Positions 56,667-64,000 of a stretch of 64,000 bases of DNA are shown here, piece after piece. This DNA comes from Clostridium sp. (lineage in GTDB: Bacteria > Bacillota > Clostridia > Clostridiales > Clostridiaceae): assembly GCF_017888565.1 (NCBI RefSeq), contig NZ_JAGHFX010000010.1:1-64000 (forward strand), written 5' to 3'. Position 1 is the first letter of the stretch; each line of letters begins with the position of its first letter. The notes beneath the pieces are model-generated. The model ran no database searches and was not told the DNA's origin. It saw nothing but the letters and a program-made list of their open reading frames with translations. Made by a program: the position numbers and the translations under genes.

Positions 56667-56920
56667 TTTACCCTCCTAAAAATTAATACAAGACACGTTT
56701 ATATAATAATTATATCATATATTATAAATACATCATATCAATTTGCTGTTAGTGTCTTTTCAAGATACATAAATTATTACGCTGTTAGTATCTTTTCATT
56801 ATTATAATATTGTAAACATTATAAATTTAGAACAAGTTTATAATAAAAACACAACCATCTATAAGTTTTCTTTTTTACTTTATTTAATGTAATGTAAAAT
56901 TTTATACTTTTCGACAAATA

Positions 56921-56941
56921 AAAAAAGTGCTGCTATAGCAC
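56921..56941 (-). terminator. terminator of the small gene at 56945
   Basis: GTGCT-ATAGC-AGCAC with a T run on the minus strand, starting 4 bp after the stop. Confidence 0.8.
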
Positions 56942-56944
56942 CCC

Positions 56945-57130
56945 TTATGACTCAACAATTTTATTTATTAAATTATTTACAATTAACTCTGATTTAGAAC
57001 TTCCTTTTTTATTGAAGCATCTAACTTGCTTATAATCAATACCATTTAAATTTAGGTCTATGATATCTATTCTCTCTCCTTCATATACAACTGGATCCTT
57101 TTTTCCTTTTAAAAATATAGATACTTTCAT
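56945..57130 (-). CDS. small hypothetical protein
   Basis: 61 residues, MKVSIFLKGKKDPVVYEGER followed by a beta-like segment and a helical end. No domain recognised; looks like a small beta-barrel-type fold. AAGGAGAAAAT site and its own terminator support a real gene. Confidence 0.6.
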   Translation of the reverse strand: MKVSIFLKGKKDPVVYEGERIDIIDLNLNGIDYKQVRCFNKKGSSKSELIVNNLINKIVES

Positions 57131-57208
57131 AAATTTTCTCCTTATGTCAAATATATATTAACTATTTTATACAAAGTATAATCTTAATTAAATCTAATTA
57201 AAATAAAA

Positions 57209-57253
57209 AAATATAGTGTTAAACTGTTTAATACAATAACACTATATTTATAA
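57209..57253 (-). terminator. terminator of the acetate transporter gene
   Basis: AAATATAGTGTTA (57209-57221) pairs with TAACACTATATTT (57237-57249), with an A tract upstream that forms the T run on the minus strand. Confidence 0.85.
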
Positions 57254-57268
57254 TATCACATTTATTGC

Positions 57269-57877
57269 TTATTTAAAAATATTAAATGGTTTGCCTGTTG
57301 GTAAAAATACTTTACCAAAATGTTTATTTAAAACAGCTGCACCACTTCCATAAAATGAAAAGATTGCAATTGCAAGCTCTGCATAAGCAGCTAAACTATG
57401 AGCAAAATGAGGTATGATTCCAAATGAATTTAACATTAAACCTATAAATAAGAAGTCTATTAAAACAAAAATTATAAATAATACCTTATTAGTTTCCATT
57501 GCTCCAATTGTCATAAATAATGTAAATATTAAGTATGCTAAAAAGGCAAATCCTAATTGTTTTGTATCAGCTGCAGAAGCAAGTTTTTCTCCAAAAACTC
57601 CATTTTGTATAAGCCATGTCATTCCCATTGCATACCAGAAGAATGCATATGCTCCAAAAGCTGTAGCACCAAAAGTATTATTGTGTTTAAAATCATTTAT
57701 ACACGCTAATAATTGAGCTGTAGCACCTAAGAATATAGCCCAAGGCAATACTAAAGATACCCCGTCTGTAAGTCCTAATTTTTGTGATGATGCAACCAAT
57801 GTTATTACAGCTAGTCCAAATAATCCTATTGCTGAAGGATCAGCAACTAAAATTTTTACTTCTTTTGTTCCTTCCAT
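57269..57877 (-). CDS. acetate uptake transporter, GPR1/FUN34/YaaH (SatP) family
   Basis: 202 residues, six membrane helices. The family motif near residue 11-20 is ADPSAIGLFGLAVITL (consensus NPAPLGL with D/P/S), and a second motif NTFGATAFGAYAFFWYAMG (about 66-84) fits the channel constriction region. Moves acetate or succinate with protons. The single gene has an AGGAGG site and its own terminator. Confidence 0.88.
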   Translation of the reverse strand: MEGTKEVKILVADPSAIGLFGLAVITLVASSQKLGLTDGVSLVLPWAIFLGATAQLLACINDFKHNNTFGATAFGAYAFFWYAMGMTWLIQNGVFGEKLASAADTKQLGFAFLAYLIFTLFMTIGAMETNKVLFIIFVLIDFLFIGLMLNSFGIIPHFAHSLAAYAELAIAIFSFYGSGAAVLNKHFGKVFLPTGKPFNIFK

Positions 57878-57964
57878 AATTTCCTCCTATGTACTATATA
57901 AATCAACCTTTAAAAGAGTATCAAATATTTATAGTGTTGTCAATAAAGTTATTTTACCAAATAG

Positions 57965-59089
57965 CTAATATTTTATTTTAGATATATTTACATCCTCTAC
58001 AAGATTAATAAAATTATACATTATCAAAATATCATCAAAACTATTGCTTTTAAAAAACTCATTGAAACTTCCAATAAAACCTCTTAAATCAACAACATAT
58101 ACTTCTTTATAATTATTGACTAAATACTGAATAAATGAATTCCCAAAAGAATCTTTTAAAACCAATATTTTATTATTGTTAGAAGCATTATTATTCTGTA
58201 TTATAGTTAATCCATTATTTCCTCTTAAAAAAGCTGAATATTTGTCACTACTACTCCACTTCGACTCATCATTTATACTATCAACAGTCACTCCATCTAT
58301 AGAAACATTTAAATTTGGAACATCATAATAAGTTATAAAATCACTTTCAGCATTAAAGTTTTTACTTTTTGAAAAGTAAGTTCCATAGAAATTATCAACT
58401 TCATGCTTATTAAAATTACTCATATCTACTAAACTTAAATTATTATTTTCAACAAATTCACTATATGCTAAATATGCTCCAAAAGATGTCCAGTGATGAT
58501 CTGTTTTATAATATATATACTTATCTCTATTTTCCTTCAAATTATCTGTTATTGATATTGTTTTTATATTATTATAATTATTTAAAGAATTATATATCTG
58601 ATTTATATAAAATTCTTGATCAACTAAATTAATTCCGTAGGGCAAATGATCCTTATATATAACATATGAACTCGGAATAATCATGAAATTCACGTTACTA
58701 TTAGGAGTATTTTTTATAAAGCCTAAAAGTGACCCAATATTTTTCTTTAAATTTCCTTCATCTATTTTTTCATACTTTTCAAACAAAAAATTATTTTTTC
58801 CATAAATTATATTATTATTTTCTATCTTACCTAGTAAATACTCACTTCTGGACTTCAAATCTATCCACTTATCCCTAAAGACAAATTGATCATTAATATA
58901 TCTTTCATAATCTTTAGAAAATCGTCCTTTAAGAAAATCATCAAAATAGAATATAGGCTTTTGAGCTAAAGATCTATTTTCAAAGTTAGAAAACTCTTTA
59001 TCTTTATTGAATATATCTAATATAGTAATAAATATAATTACAGTTAAGATAAATATACTAATTGGATATTTCATTATCTTTTTAATCAT
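57965..59089 (-). CDS. AlgJ/DltD-like SGNH-type protein with DHHW motif
   Basis: 374 residues. N-terminal membrane anchor (about 7-25), then an extracytoplasmic domain with YINDQFVFRDKWIDLKSRSE (about 64-83), YIYYKTDHHWTSFGAYLAYS (about 190-209; the DHHW signature), and LVLKDSFGNSFIQYL (about 305-319; the active-site Ser segment). The DHHW/AlgJ-AlgX family transfers acetyl groups to surface polysaccharide. It directly follows an MBOAT gene, its usual partner. AGGAGGAG site. Which polymer is modified is unknown. Confidence 0.85.
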   Translation of the reverse strand: MIKKIMKYPISIFILTVIIFITILDIFNKDKEFSNFENRSLAQKPIFYFDDFLKGRFSKDYERYINDQFVFRDKWIDLKSRSEYLLGKIENNNIIYGKNNFLFEKYEKIDEGNLKKNIGSLLGFIKNTPNSNVNFMIIPSSYVIYKDHLPYGINLVDQEFYINQIYNSLNNYNNIKTISITDNLKENRDKYIYYKTDHHWTSFGAYLAYSEFVENNNLSLVDMSNFNKHEVDNFYGTYFSKSKNFNAESDFITYYDVPNLNVSIDGVTVDSINDESKWSSSDKYSAFLRGNNGLTIIQNNNASNNNKILVLKDSFGNSFIQYLVNNYKEVYVVDLRGFIGSFNEFFKSNSFDDILIMYNFINLVEDVNISKIKY

Positions 59090-59101
59090 ACTCTCCTCCT
59101 A

Positions 59102-60472
59102 TTAAAATCTAAAATATAAGAAAGGGTTGTAACTACTATCCACCAAATATGCTACAGATATTATAAAGAGCAAGACTATAACTATTGATCTAATTACTTT
59201 ATTCATCTTATTATATATCTTTAATATTATTGGAGTTGAAGAAATAATACACAATATAATAACTATAAAGTAGTTTCTAACATAATAGAACCAATCACTT
59301 CTAAAGTCCATACCAAACATCTTCTTTATATAAATACCTAATGTAGTAATATCAGTTATTGCAAATATACACCATCCTATAATTAAAAAGAATATAGTAT
59401 ATAAATGTGAGAAAATAACATATTTTTTTAGAACTTTTCCTAAGAATATTTTCTCTATATATATCAACACAAAGAAATATAATCCCCATAAAATAAATGT
59501 ATATTCAGCACCATGCCAAAAGCCAGTTAGAAACCAAACTATCAATAAATTAAAAAATATTCTCGTTTTATTTACTCTATTACCTCCTAAAGGAATATAT
59601 AAATATTCCTTGAACCAGGAACCTAAAGTTATATGCCACCTTCTCCAAAACTCAGTTATACTCCTAGATATATATGGAAAATTAAAATTCATAGGAAAGT
59701 CAAATCCAATCATTTTTCCAAGTCCTATAGCCATTGAGGAATATCCACTAAAGTCAAAATATATTTGAAATGAAAAAGATATTATACCAAGCCAAGTTAA
59801 AGGTGTTGATATATTAATTAAATCTTTACTAGATATTTCAGACCAAAGCATTCCTATATTATTAGCTATTAATACTTTTTTTGATAATCCTATTATAAAT
59901 TCCTCTAATCCCAATTCGAAATTGCTCATATTTATAGAGCGATTTTTTATCTCTTTATTTATATCACTATATTTTACTATAGGCCCTGCTATTAACTGGG
60001 GAAATAAAGAAACGAAAGCTCCAAAATCTATTATATTTTTCTCTGCTTTAACTTTTCCTTTGTATACATCAATAGTATAAGATAAAGTTTGAAACGTATA
60101 AAAACTTATTCCAAGGGGTAAGGTTAAATTAATCTTATCTATCGAAGATTTAAATAGTAAGTTTATATTTTCTATAAAAAAGTTAGAGTATTTAAAATAA
60201 ATTAAAATTCCTATATTAAAAACTATAGAAACTAATAATAAAACTTTGCACTTACTTTTATCTTCAAAATTCTTTTGAATTAATAGAGATACTGTATAAT
60301 CAACAATAATAGATGAAATCATTATTGGAAAATATTTTGGTTCTCCAAATGAATAAAAAAACAAACTAAAAATAAGTATACATAGATTTTTATATCTATA
60401 TGGAGTTATATAATATACAGCTATAAATATAGGTAAAAATCTGAATATAAAAATTAGACTACTGAAAACCAT
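59102..60472 (-). CDS. MBOAT family O-acyltransferase (AlgI/DltB-like)
   Basis: 456 residues, about 11 membrane helices. MBOAT hallmarks: LPLGISFYTFQTLSYTIDVY (about 119-138), FPQLIAGPIVKYSDI (about 158-172), SITEFWRRWHITLGSWFKEY (about 275-294), LTGFWHGAEYTFILWGLYF with the catalytic His (about 325-343). It brings acetyl groups across the membrane to the AlgJ-like partner, whose gene begins 12 bp downstream. No other polysaccharide gene is adjacent. Confidence 0.9.
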   Translation of the reverse strand: MVFSSLIFIFRFLPIFIAVYYITPYRYKNLCILIFSLFFYSFGEPKYFPIMISSIIVDYTVSLLIQKNFEDKSKCKVLLLVSIVFNIGILIYFKYSNFFIENINLLFKSSIDKINLTLPLGISFYTFQTLSYTIDVYKGKVKAEKNIIDFGAFVSLFPQLIAGPIVKYSDINKEIKNRSINMSNFELGLEEFIIGLSKKVLIANNIGMLWSEISSKDLINISTPLTWLGIISFSFQIYFDFSGYSSMAIGLGKMIGFDFPMNFNFPYISRSITEFWRRWHITLGSWFKEYLYIPLGGNRVNKTRIFFNLLIVWFLTGFWHGAEYTFILWGLYFFVLIYIEKIFLGKVLKKYVIFSHLYTIFFLIIGWCIFAITDITTLGIYIKKMFGMDFRSDWFYYVRNYFIVIILCIISSTPIILKIYNKMNKVIRSIVIVLLFIISVAYLVDSSYNPFLYFRF

Positions 60473-60486
60473 AATAAATCCTTTCT

Positions 60487-60523
60487 AAAAAAGCTAGATA
60501 AGAATATTTTCCTATCTAGCTTT
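60487..60523 (-). terminator. terminator of the DUF4358 gene
   Basis: AAAAAAGCTAGATA arm with TATCTAGCTTT, loop AGAATATTTTCC; on the minus strand a T run follows. Reads as the end of the lipoprotein gene at 60534. Confidence 0.85.
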
Positions 60524-60533
60524 AATTAAAATC

Positions 60534-61004
60534 TTATTCAAAACATTCATTTACAGCTTCCTCAGCTGCTTTAATATCCGCATTTACTAATAATATAACA
60601 TAATTACCCTTTTCAGTAAGTATTGCTTTTTCTAATTTTTCCTTTTGATCTGGTAAATATGCATTATTTTTCTCAGTATCTAGCATACTTTGTAAAGTTG
60701 TTTTAACAGATTCAATCTTACCATCCTTAGCTTTTACAACAGCTGCTACATCAGCAGAGTTCATTATCATTGCTTTAGTAATAGCATAATCTTCAACATC
60801 ATCTAAGTTTAATTTAGCTATATCAGTAGCCATTTGTTCATCATATTCTTGAGGCATTTGCATAGGCGCCTTTTCTTCAACCTTTGCCACTACATCCTTA
60901 GCAGTTAATCCTTCCTTTAATTCTACATTAGCACTTTTACTACCACATCCAACTAAAGCAAAAGATACTAATAGAACACTAAAACTTTTAATAAGTTTCT
61001 TCAT
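60534..61004 (-). CDS. DUF4358 family lipoprotein
   Basis: 156 residues. Lipoprotein signal with lipobox LVGC (Cys about 20). The mature part starts SKSANVELKEGLTAKDVVAK and contains MATDIAKLNLDDVEDYAI and SADVAAVVKAKDGKIESVK, the pattern of DUF4358 proteins, small surface lipoproteins of unknown function. AAAGGAG site. Confidence 0.8.
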   Translation of the reverse strand: MKKLIKSFSVLLVSFALVGCGSKSANVELKEGLTAKDVVAKVEEKAPMQMPQEYDEQMATDIAKLNLDDVEDYAITKAMIMNSADVAAVVKAKDGKIESVKTTLQSMLDTEKNNAYLPDQKEKLEKAILTEKGNYVILLVNADIKAAEEAVNECFE

Positions 61005-61100
61005 AATAATTTATCTCCTTTTCACATTATATTTGTGAGTTGCGTTACACAAAGATTATACTATAATTATTCAAAATGAGAAAGTCATTATTTCAAAATT

Positions 61101-63008
61101 TTATCTGCTTTTGTATTCTTCAATCTTATTAGCAATATCTTCTAAGTATTCTAATCGCTCATATTTAAATAATAGTTCCTCTTCTAATGATTCTTTTTCT
61201 TTCATAAGTTCATTTAAAGCTCCATAATTTGAAGCGTTTTTTGTCATTTTATCTTCTATTTTAGCAAGTTCATGCTCTAAAGACTCTATTACAGAATAGA
61301 TTTCTTCAAATTCCTTTTGTTCCTTAAAAGTAAATTTAGGTTTAGACGAAGTATTTTTATTTTCCTTTTGATTAGTTTTCTTTTCTTTTACTTCATTTTG
61401 AGACTTTTCTGGTTTTATTTCATATTCCTTATGTATTAAATAATCGCTATAATTACCTACATATTGTTTTACTAAGCCATCACCTTCATATGAAAAGATT
61501 TTATTACATAATCTATCTAAGAAATACCTATCATGAGATACTATAATTACTACTCCTAGGAACTCATCTAAGAAGTCTTCTAGTATCTTAAGCGTTTCGA
61601 TATCTAAATCATTTGTAGGCTCATCTAGGATAAGTACATTTGGAGATTCCATCAGCACTCTTAGTAAGTGTAATCTCCTTCTTTCTCCACCTGATAGCTT
61701 TTCAATTGGGGTATATTGCATTGTACCATCAAAAAGAAATCTTTCAGCTAATTGTGATGCTGTTATATTATATCCATCTTCTGTTGGTATGTTTTCTCCA
61801 CCTTCTTTTATATAATCTATAGCTCTTTGATTCAAATCCATATGTGTATTATCTTGCGAGAAGGTTCCTATACTTACTGTATCTCCAATCTCTATATCCC
61901 CATCATCTGGTCTTATAGAACCTGTTATCATATTTATTAAAGTTGTTTTTCCTGCACCATTTTTTCCTATTACACCTATTCTATCATTTTTAGAAAAAAT
62001 ATAATTAAAATCTTTAATTAAAACATTATTATCAAAAGCTTTAGATATATTATTTATTTCTATAATCTTTTTACCTAACCTTCTACCTACAAAAGGCATT
62101 TCTATATCAGTATTTACTGTAATATATTCAGTATTGACTAAATCATCAAACCTTTGAAGCCTAGCTTTTTGCTTAGTAGTTCTAGCTTTCGCACCTCTTC
62201 TTACCCATTTCAACTCTTTTAAGATAAGCTTTTGTCTCTTTTCTTCTTTAGCAGCTTCTACTTGTAATCTTTCAGCTTTTTTCTCTAGAAAATCACTATA
62301 ATTTCCATCATATAAATAAAGATCACCCCTGTCTAGCTCTATAATCTTATTTGCTACCCTATCTAAGAAATACCTATCATGAGTAATCATAATTAAAGCA
62401 CCTTTTCTTGAGTTTAGATATTCTTCTAGCCACTCTATTGATTCTGAATCAAGATGATTGGTAGGCTCATCTAATACAAGTAATTCACAAGGAGTTATTA
62501 ATGAAGAAGCTAAAAATACTCTTTTTCTTTGGCCACCAGATAACTCTGCCATTTTTTTATTAAAGTCACTTATTCCAAGCTTAGTTAGAATCGTCTTAGC
62601 ATCACTTTCTAAATCCCATAAATTCATAGTATCTATTTTGCTTTGAAGTGCTATTAACTTATCATTAAGTGATATGTCACTATTAACTTTTTCTAACAAT
62701 TCTTCATACTCCATTAAAATCTTCATTTCAGGAGTATCCCCTTTAAATACTTGTTCTAATATAGTAGAGTTATCATCATATTTTGTATCTTGTGCTAGAT
62801 ATTCTATTCTTATATTCTTGCCTTTTACTACTTTACCATCAAAGAATTCATCTCTTCCAGTTAATATCTTAAGTAACGTTGACTTCCCTGCTCCATTTAA
62901 ACCTATTAAACCAATTTTATCTCCGTCATTTATGTTTAATGTTACGTTGTTTAATAATATTTTTTCACTATAAGTCTTATTTATATTTTCTAATGTAATT
63001 AAATTCAT
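61101..63008 (-). CDS. ABC-F family ATP-binding protein (Uup-like)
   Basis: 635 residues, two ABC ATPase domains and no membrane segment. Domain 1: Walker A GLNGAGKST (about 38-46), signature LSGGQRKR, Walker B LLVLDEPTNHLD. A basic linker with KWVRRGAKARTTKQKARLQR (about 270-289) is followed by domain 2: Walker A GKNGAGKTT (about 348-356), signature LSGGERRR, Walker B LILDEPTNDLD. The C-terminal coiled coil (about 550-635) marks the Uup/EttA group acting on ribosomes. Antibiotic resistance is not implied. AAGGAG site. Confidence 0.9.
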   Translation of the reverse strand: MNLITLENINKTYSEKILLNNVTLNINDGDKIGLIGLNGAGKSTLLKILTGRDEFFDGKVVKGKNIRIEYLAQDTKYDDNSTILEQVFKGDTPEMKILMEYEELLEKVNSDISLNDKLIALQSKIDTMNLWDLESDAKTILTKLGISDFNKKMAELSGGQRKRVFLASSLITPCELLVLDEPTNHLDSESIEWLEEYLNSRKGALIMITHDRYFLDRVANKIIELDRGDLYLYDGNYSDFLEKKAERLQVEAAKEEKRQKLILKELKWVRRGAKARTTKQKARLQRFDDLVNTEYITVNTDIEMPFVGRRLGKKIIEINNISKAFDNNVLIKDFNYIFSKNDRIGVIGKNGAGKTTLINMITGSIRPDDGDIEIGDTVSIGTFSQDNTHMDLNQRAIDYIKEGGENIPTEDGYNITASQLAERFLFDGTMQYTPIEKLSGGERRRLHLLRVLMESPNVLILDEPTNDLDIETLKILEDFLDEFLGVVIIVSHDRYFLDRLCNKIFSYEGDGLVKQYVGNYSDYLIHKEYEIKPEKSQNEVKEKKTNQKENKNTSSKPKFTFKEQKEFEEIYSVIESLEHELAKIEDKMTKNASNYGALNELMKEKESLEEELLFKYERLEYLEDIANKIEEYKSR

Positions 63009-63064
63009 ACATATCTCCTTAACCTATTTATCTATTAGTATATAACTATATTGTAAATAAAAAA

Positions 63065-63101
63065 GTAAGCTTAGACAACTATAAAGTATCTAAGCTTACC
63101 T
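63065..63101 (-). terminator. terminator of queT
   Basis: GTAAGCTTAGA (63065-63075) pairs with TCTAAGCTTAC (63089-63099), perfect, with a T run on the minus strand 3 bp after the stop. Confidence 0.88.
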
Positions 63102-63102
63102 T

Positions 63103-63603
63103 TTATTGTAGAGCTATTCTGCCCTTATATTTATTTTCTATTAATTTAAATACCGGAACTCCTATTACAGTAACAACTACAAACTCACCAACTCCAACTT
63201 GTAGCATAGTTAACACTAGTGGAGCAGCAAGAACGTAATTTAGCATCCATCCAATTATTACACCATTAAAAATAGTTGGCCATAATGAAGCTATTATTAA
63301 ACTAAGCTTCTTTGACTTTATATATTTAGCAGTAATGGATATTGAGGATACACTTAAAAATGTTGCTAATGTACCAAATACTATATCCATAATACCTAAT
63401 CCTCCTAATATATTTGCTAAGAGACATCCTAAAGTTAATCCACCTATGTAAAAAGGATCTATAAATGCCAATAAAACTAAAATCTCTGATAATCTAAATT
63501 GTACTGGTCCATAACTTATTGGTGCTAACACTATTGTAAGTGCGGCATAAATTGCTGCAACTAAAGCAGCCTTAACTAATTTTTTTGTTATATTTTCCTT
63601 CAA
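63103..63603 (-). CDS. queT: queuosine precursor transporter QueT
   Basis: About 166 residues, five to six membrane helices. QueT-like sequence: AAIYAALTIVLAPISYGPVQF (overlapping 12-30), RLSEILVLLAFIDPFYIGGL (about 38-57), LGCLLANILGGLGIMDIVFG and TIFNGVIIGW. S-component-like importer of preQ0/preQ1. The upstream leader looks like a preQ1 riboswitch. TTG 63603 is preferred as start, following GGAGG by 8 bases; the TTG at 63618 overlaps that site. Confidence 0.88.
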   Translation of the reverse strand: MKENITKKLVKAALVAAIYAALTIVLAPISYGPVQFRLSEILVLLAFIDPFYIGGLTLGCLLANILGGLGIMDIVFGTLATFLSVSSISITAKYIKSKKLSLIIASLWPTIFNGVIIGWMLNYVLAAPLVLTMLQVGVGEFVVVTVIGVPVFKLIENKYKGRIALQ

Positions 63604-63730
63604 TGCAATCTCCTCCAAAATATTATTTATATACTCTTAAAGAAAATAATAAAAAAAGTGCCTAAACTAGACACCTCAAAATACAAACATACGAAATAAA
63701 ACTACAAATATTATAGATGTAAAATAAAAA

Positions 63731-63756
63731 AGAGAGCTCACATAAATGAACCCTCT
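63731..63756 (-). terminator. riboswitch expression-platform terminator
   Basis: On the minus strand AGAGGGTTCA-TTTATG-TGAGCTCTCT pairs as 10 bp with two wobbles, then a T run. It lies between the aptamer and queT. Confidence 0.8.
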
Positions 63757-63795
63757 ACGAATAAAATCACACTTAATATAAATTGCAATTAATAA

Positions 63796-63835
63796 CCGTA
63801 GTTTTGTTTATAGACAGGAGGCTTCCGAACTGTCT
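63796..63835 (-). promoter_or_regulatory. preQ1-I riboswitch aptamer of queT
   Basis: Minus-strand RNA: P1 stem AGACAG / CTGTCT (63835-63830 with 63817-63812), a 12-base loop starting UUCGG, and an A-rich tail AUAAACAAAACUACGG that can pair back with the loop. The short stem, loop and A-rich tail match the H-type pseudoknot of class I preQ1 aptamers, which control queuosine genes. The tail CUACGG can alternatively pair with UCGUAG (63760-63755) next to the terminator, a plausible antiterminator. Confidence 0.72.
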
Positions 63836-63886
63836 TATTTAATTTTCTATAATATTATATTGTATAAGCTTTATAAAGTCAATATT

Positions 63887-64000
63887 TTATTTTGTTTGTA
63901 AAAATTCTTCTAATTTGCATAACTCTTTTGATTTATTTATCCACCAATCTCGACTCCATATTCTATATAATTTAATGTTTTTCTCTATTAGTACTTTATT
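63887..64000 (-). CDS. C-terminal end of a large helicase/nuclease-like protein (partial)
   Basis: Minus-strand frame open to the window edge, 37 codons then TAA. It contains KLYRIWSRDWWINKSKELCK, like the RIWStdWw ending of superfamily I helicases with a Vsr-like/MTES_1575 nuclease domain and of DUF4011 proteins. These are often part of defence loci. Only the last residues are visible, so the family is tentative and the rest lies outside the window. Confidence 0.55.
   Translation of the reverse strand, partial: NKVLIEKNIKLYRIWSRDWWINKSKELCKLEEFLQTK

Overview
The window is very AT-rich, uses A/T-ending codons and strong purine-rich ribosome binding sites, and is dense with intrinsic terminators. 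The gene content (mutS-mutL-miaA-hfq, lexA, nadABC, GPR1/SatP family transporter, spore-surface-like proteins) points to a low-GC, spore-forming Firmicute of the genus Clostridium or a close relative. It reads as one chromosomal segment: an accessory left third, then ordinary core genes.

Left accessory region (about 1-17.3 kb). A decayed two-gene drug-type ABC exporter (ATPase lacking its N-terminus) is followed by a two-gene ATPase + HNH nuclease system resembling Septu (ptuAB). That system sits between two independently decayed copies of the 3' end of a uracil permease gene, each ending in the same terminator hairpin. A third copy of the hairpin lies at 13.0 kb. Between hairpins 2 and 3 are a DUF1904 protein, a complete PTS sugar operon (RpiR regulator, GatY-type aldolase, 1-phosphofructokinase-type kinase, fructose-family EIIBC and EIIA), which best fits D-tagatose use, and a membrane protein/NERD pair. 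After hairpin 3 come a MazG-like pyrophosphohydrolase, an Mrr-type restriction protein, an HNH protein and an orphan phage antirepressor. Together this looks like a defence/accessory island.

Middle (17.3-32 kb). Tandem paralogues of a putative exosporium (CsxC-like) protein, a MerR regulator divergent from a heterodimeric ABC multidrug exporter with a textbook 19-bp-spacer MerR promoter, a membrane transporter, the ruins of a sucrose operon (scrB, scrK), a GNAT acetyltransferase, a zincin-like membrane protein, an oligopeptide-binding lipoprotein, a zinc-ribbon/DUF2085 pair and a tandem pair of small secreted proteins.

Right core region (32-64 kb). nhaA; a histidyl-tRNA synthetase preceded by what appears to be a histidine leader-peptide attenuator; an AraC regulator; an SDR; nadABC with a palindromic operator candidate; a FliB-like protein; mutS-mutL-miaA-hfq; a YnbB-like PLP protein; lexA with two adjacent LexA boxes; a tyrosine recombinase; a DUF2828 protein whose metal-binding site looks degenerate; a SatP-like acetate transporter; an AlgI/AlgJ-like O-acetylation pair; an ABC-F ATPase; and queT behind a probable preQ1 riboswitch. 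The window ends inside the C-terminus of a large protein resembling a helicase/nuclease.

The most interesting points are the Septu-like cargo between duplicated permease tails, the compact histidine attenuator, the MerR promoter, the paired LexA boxes and the riboswitch. Assignments come from reading the sequence and remembered family features only; no database search was run.
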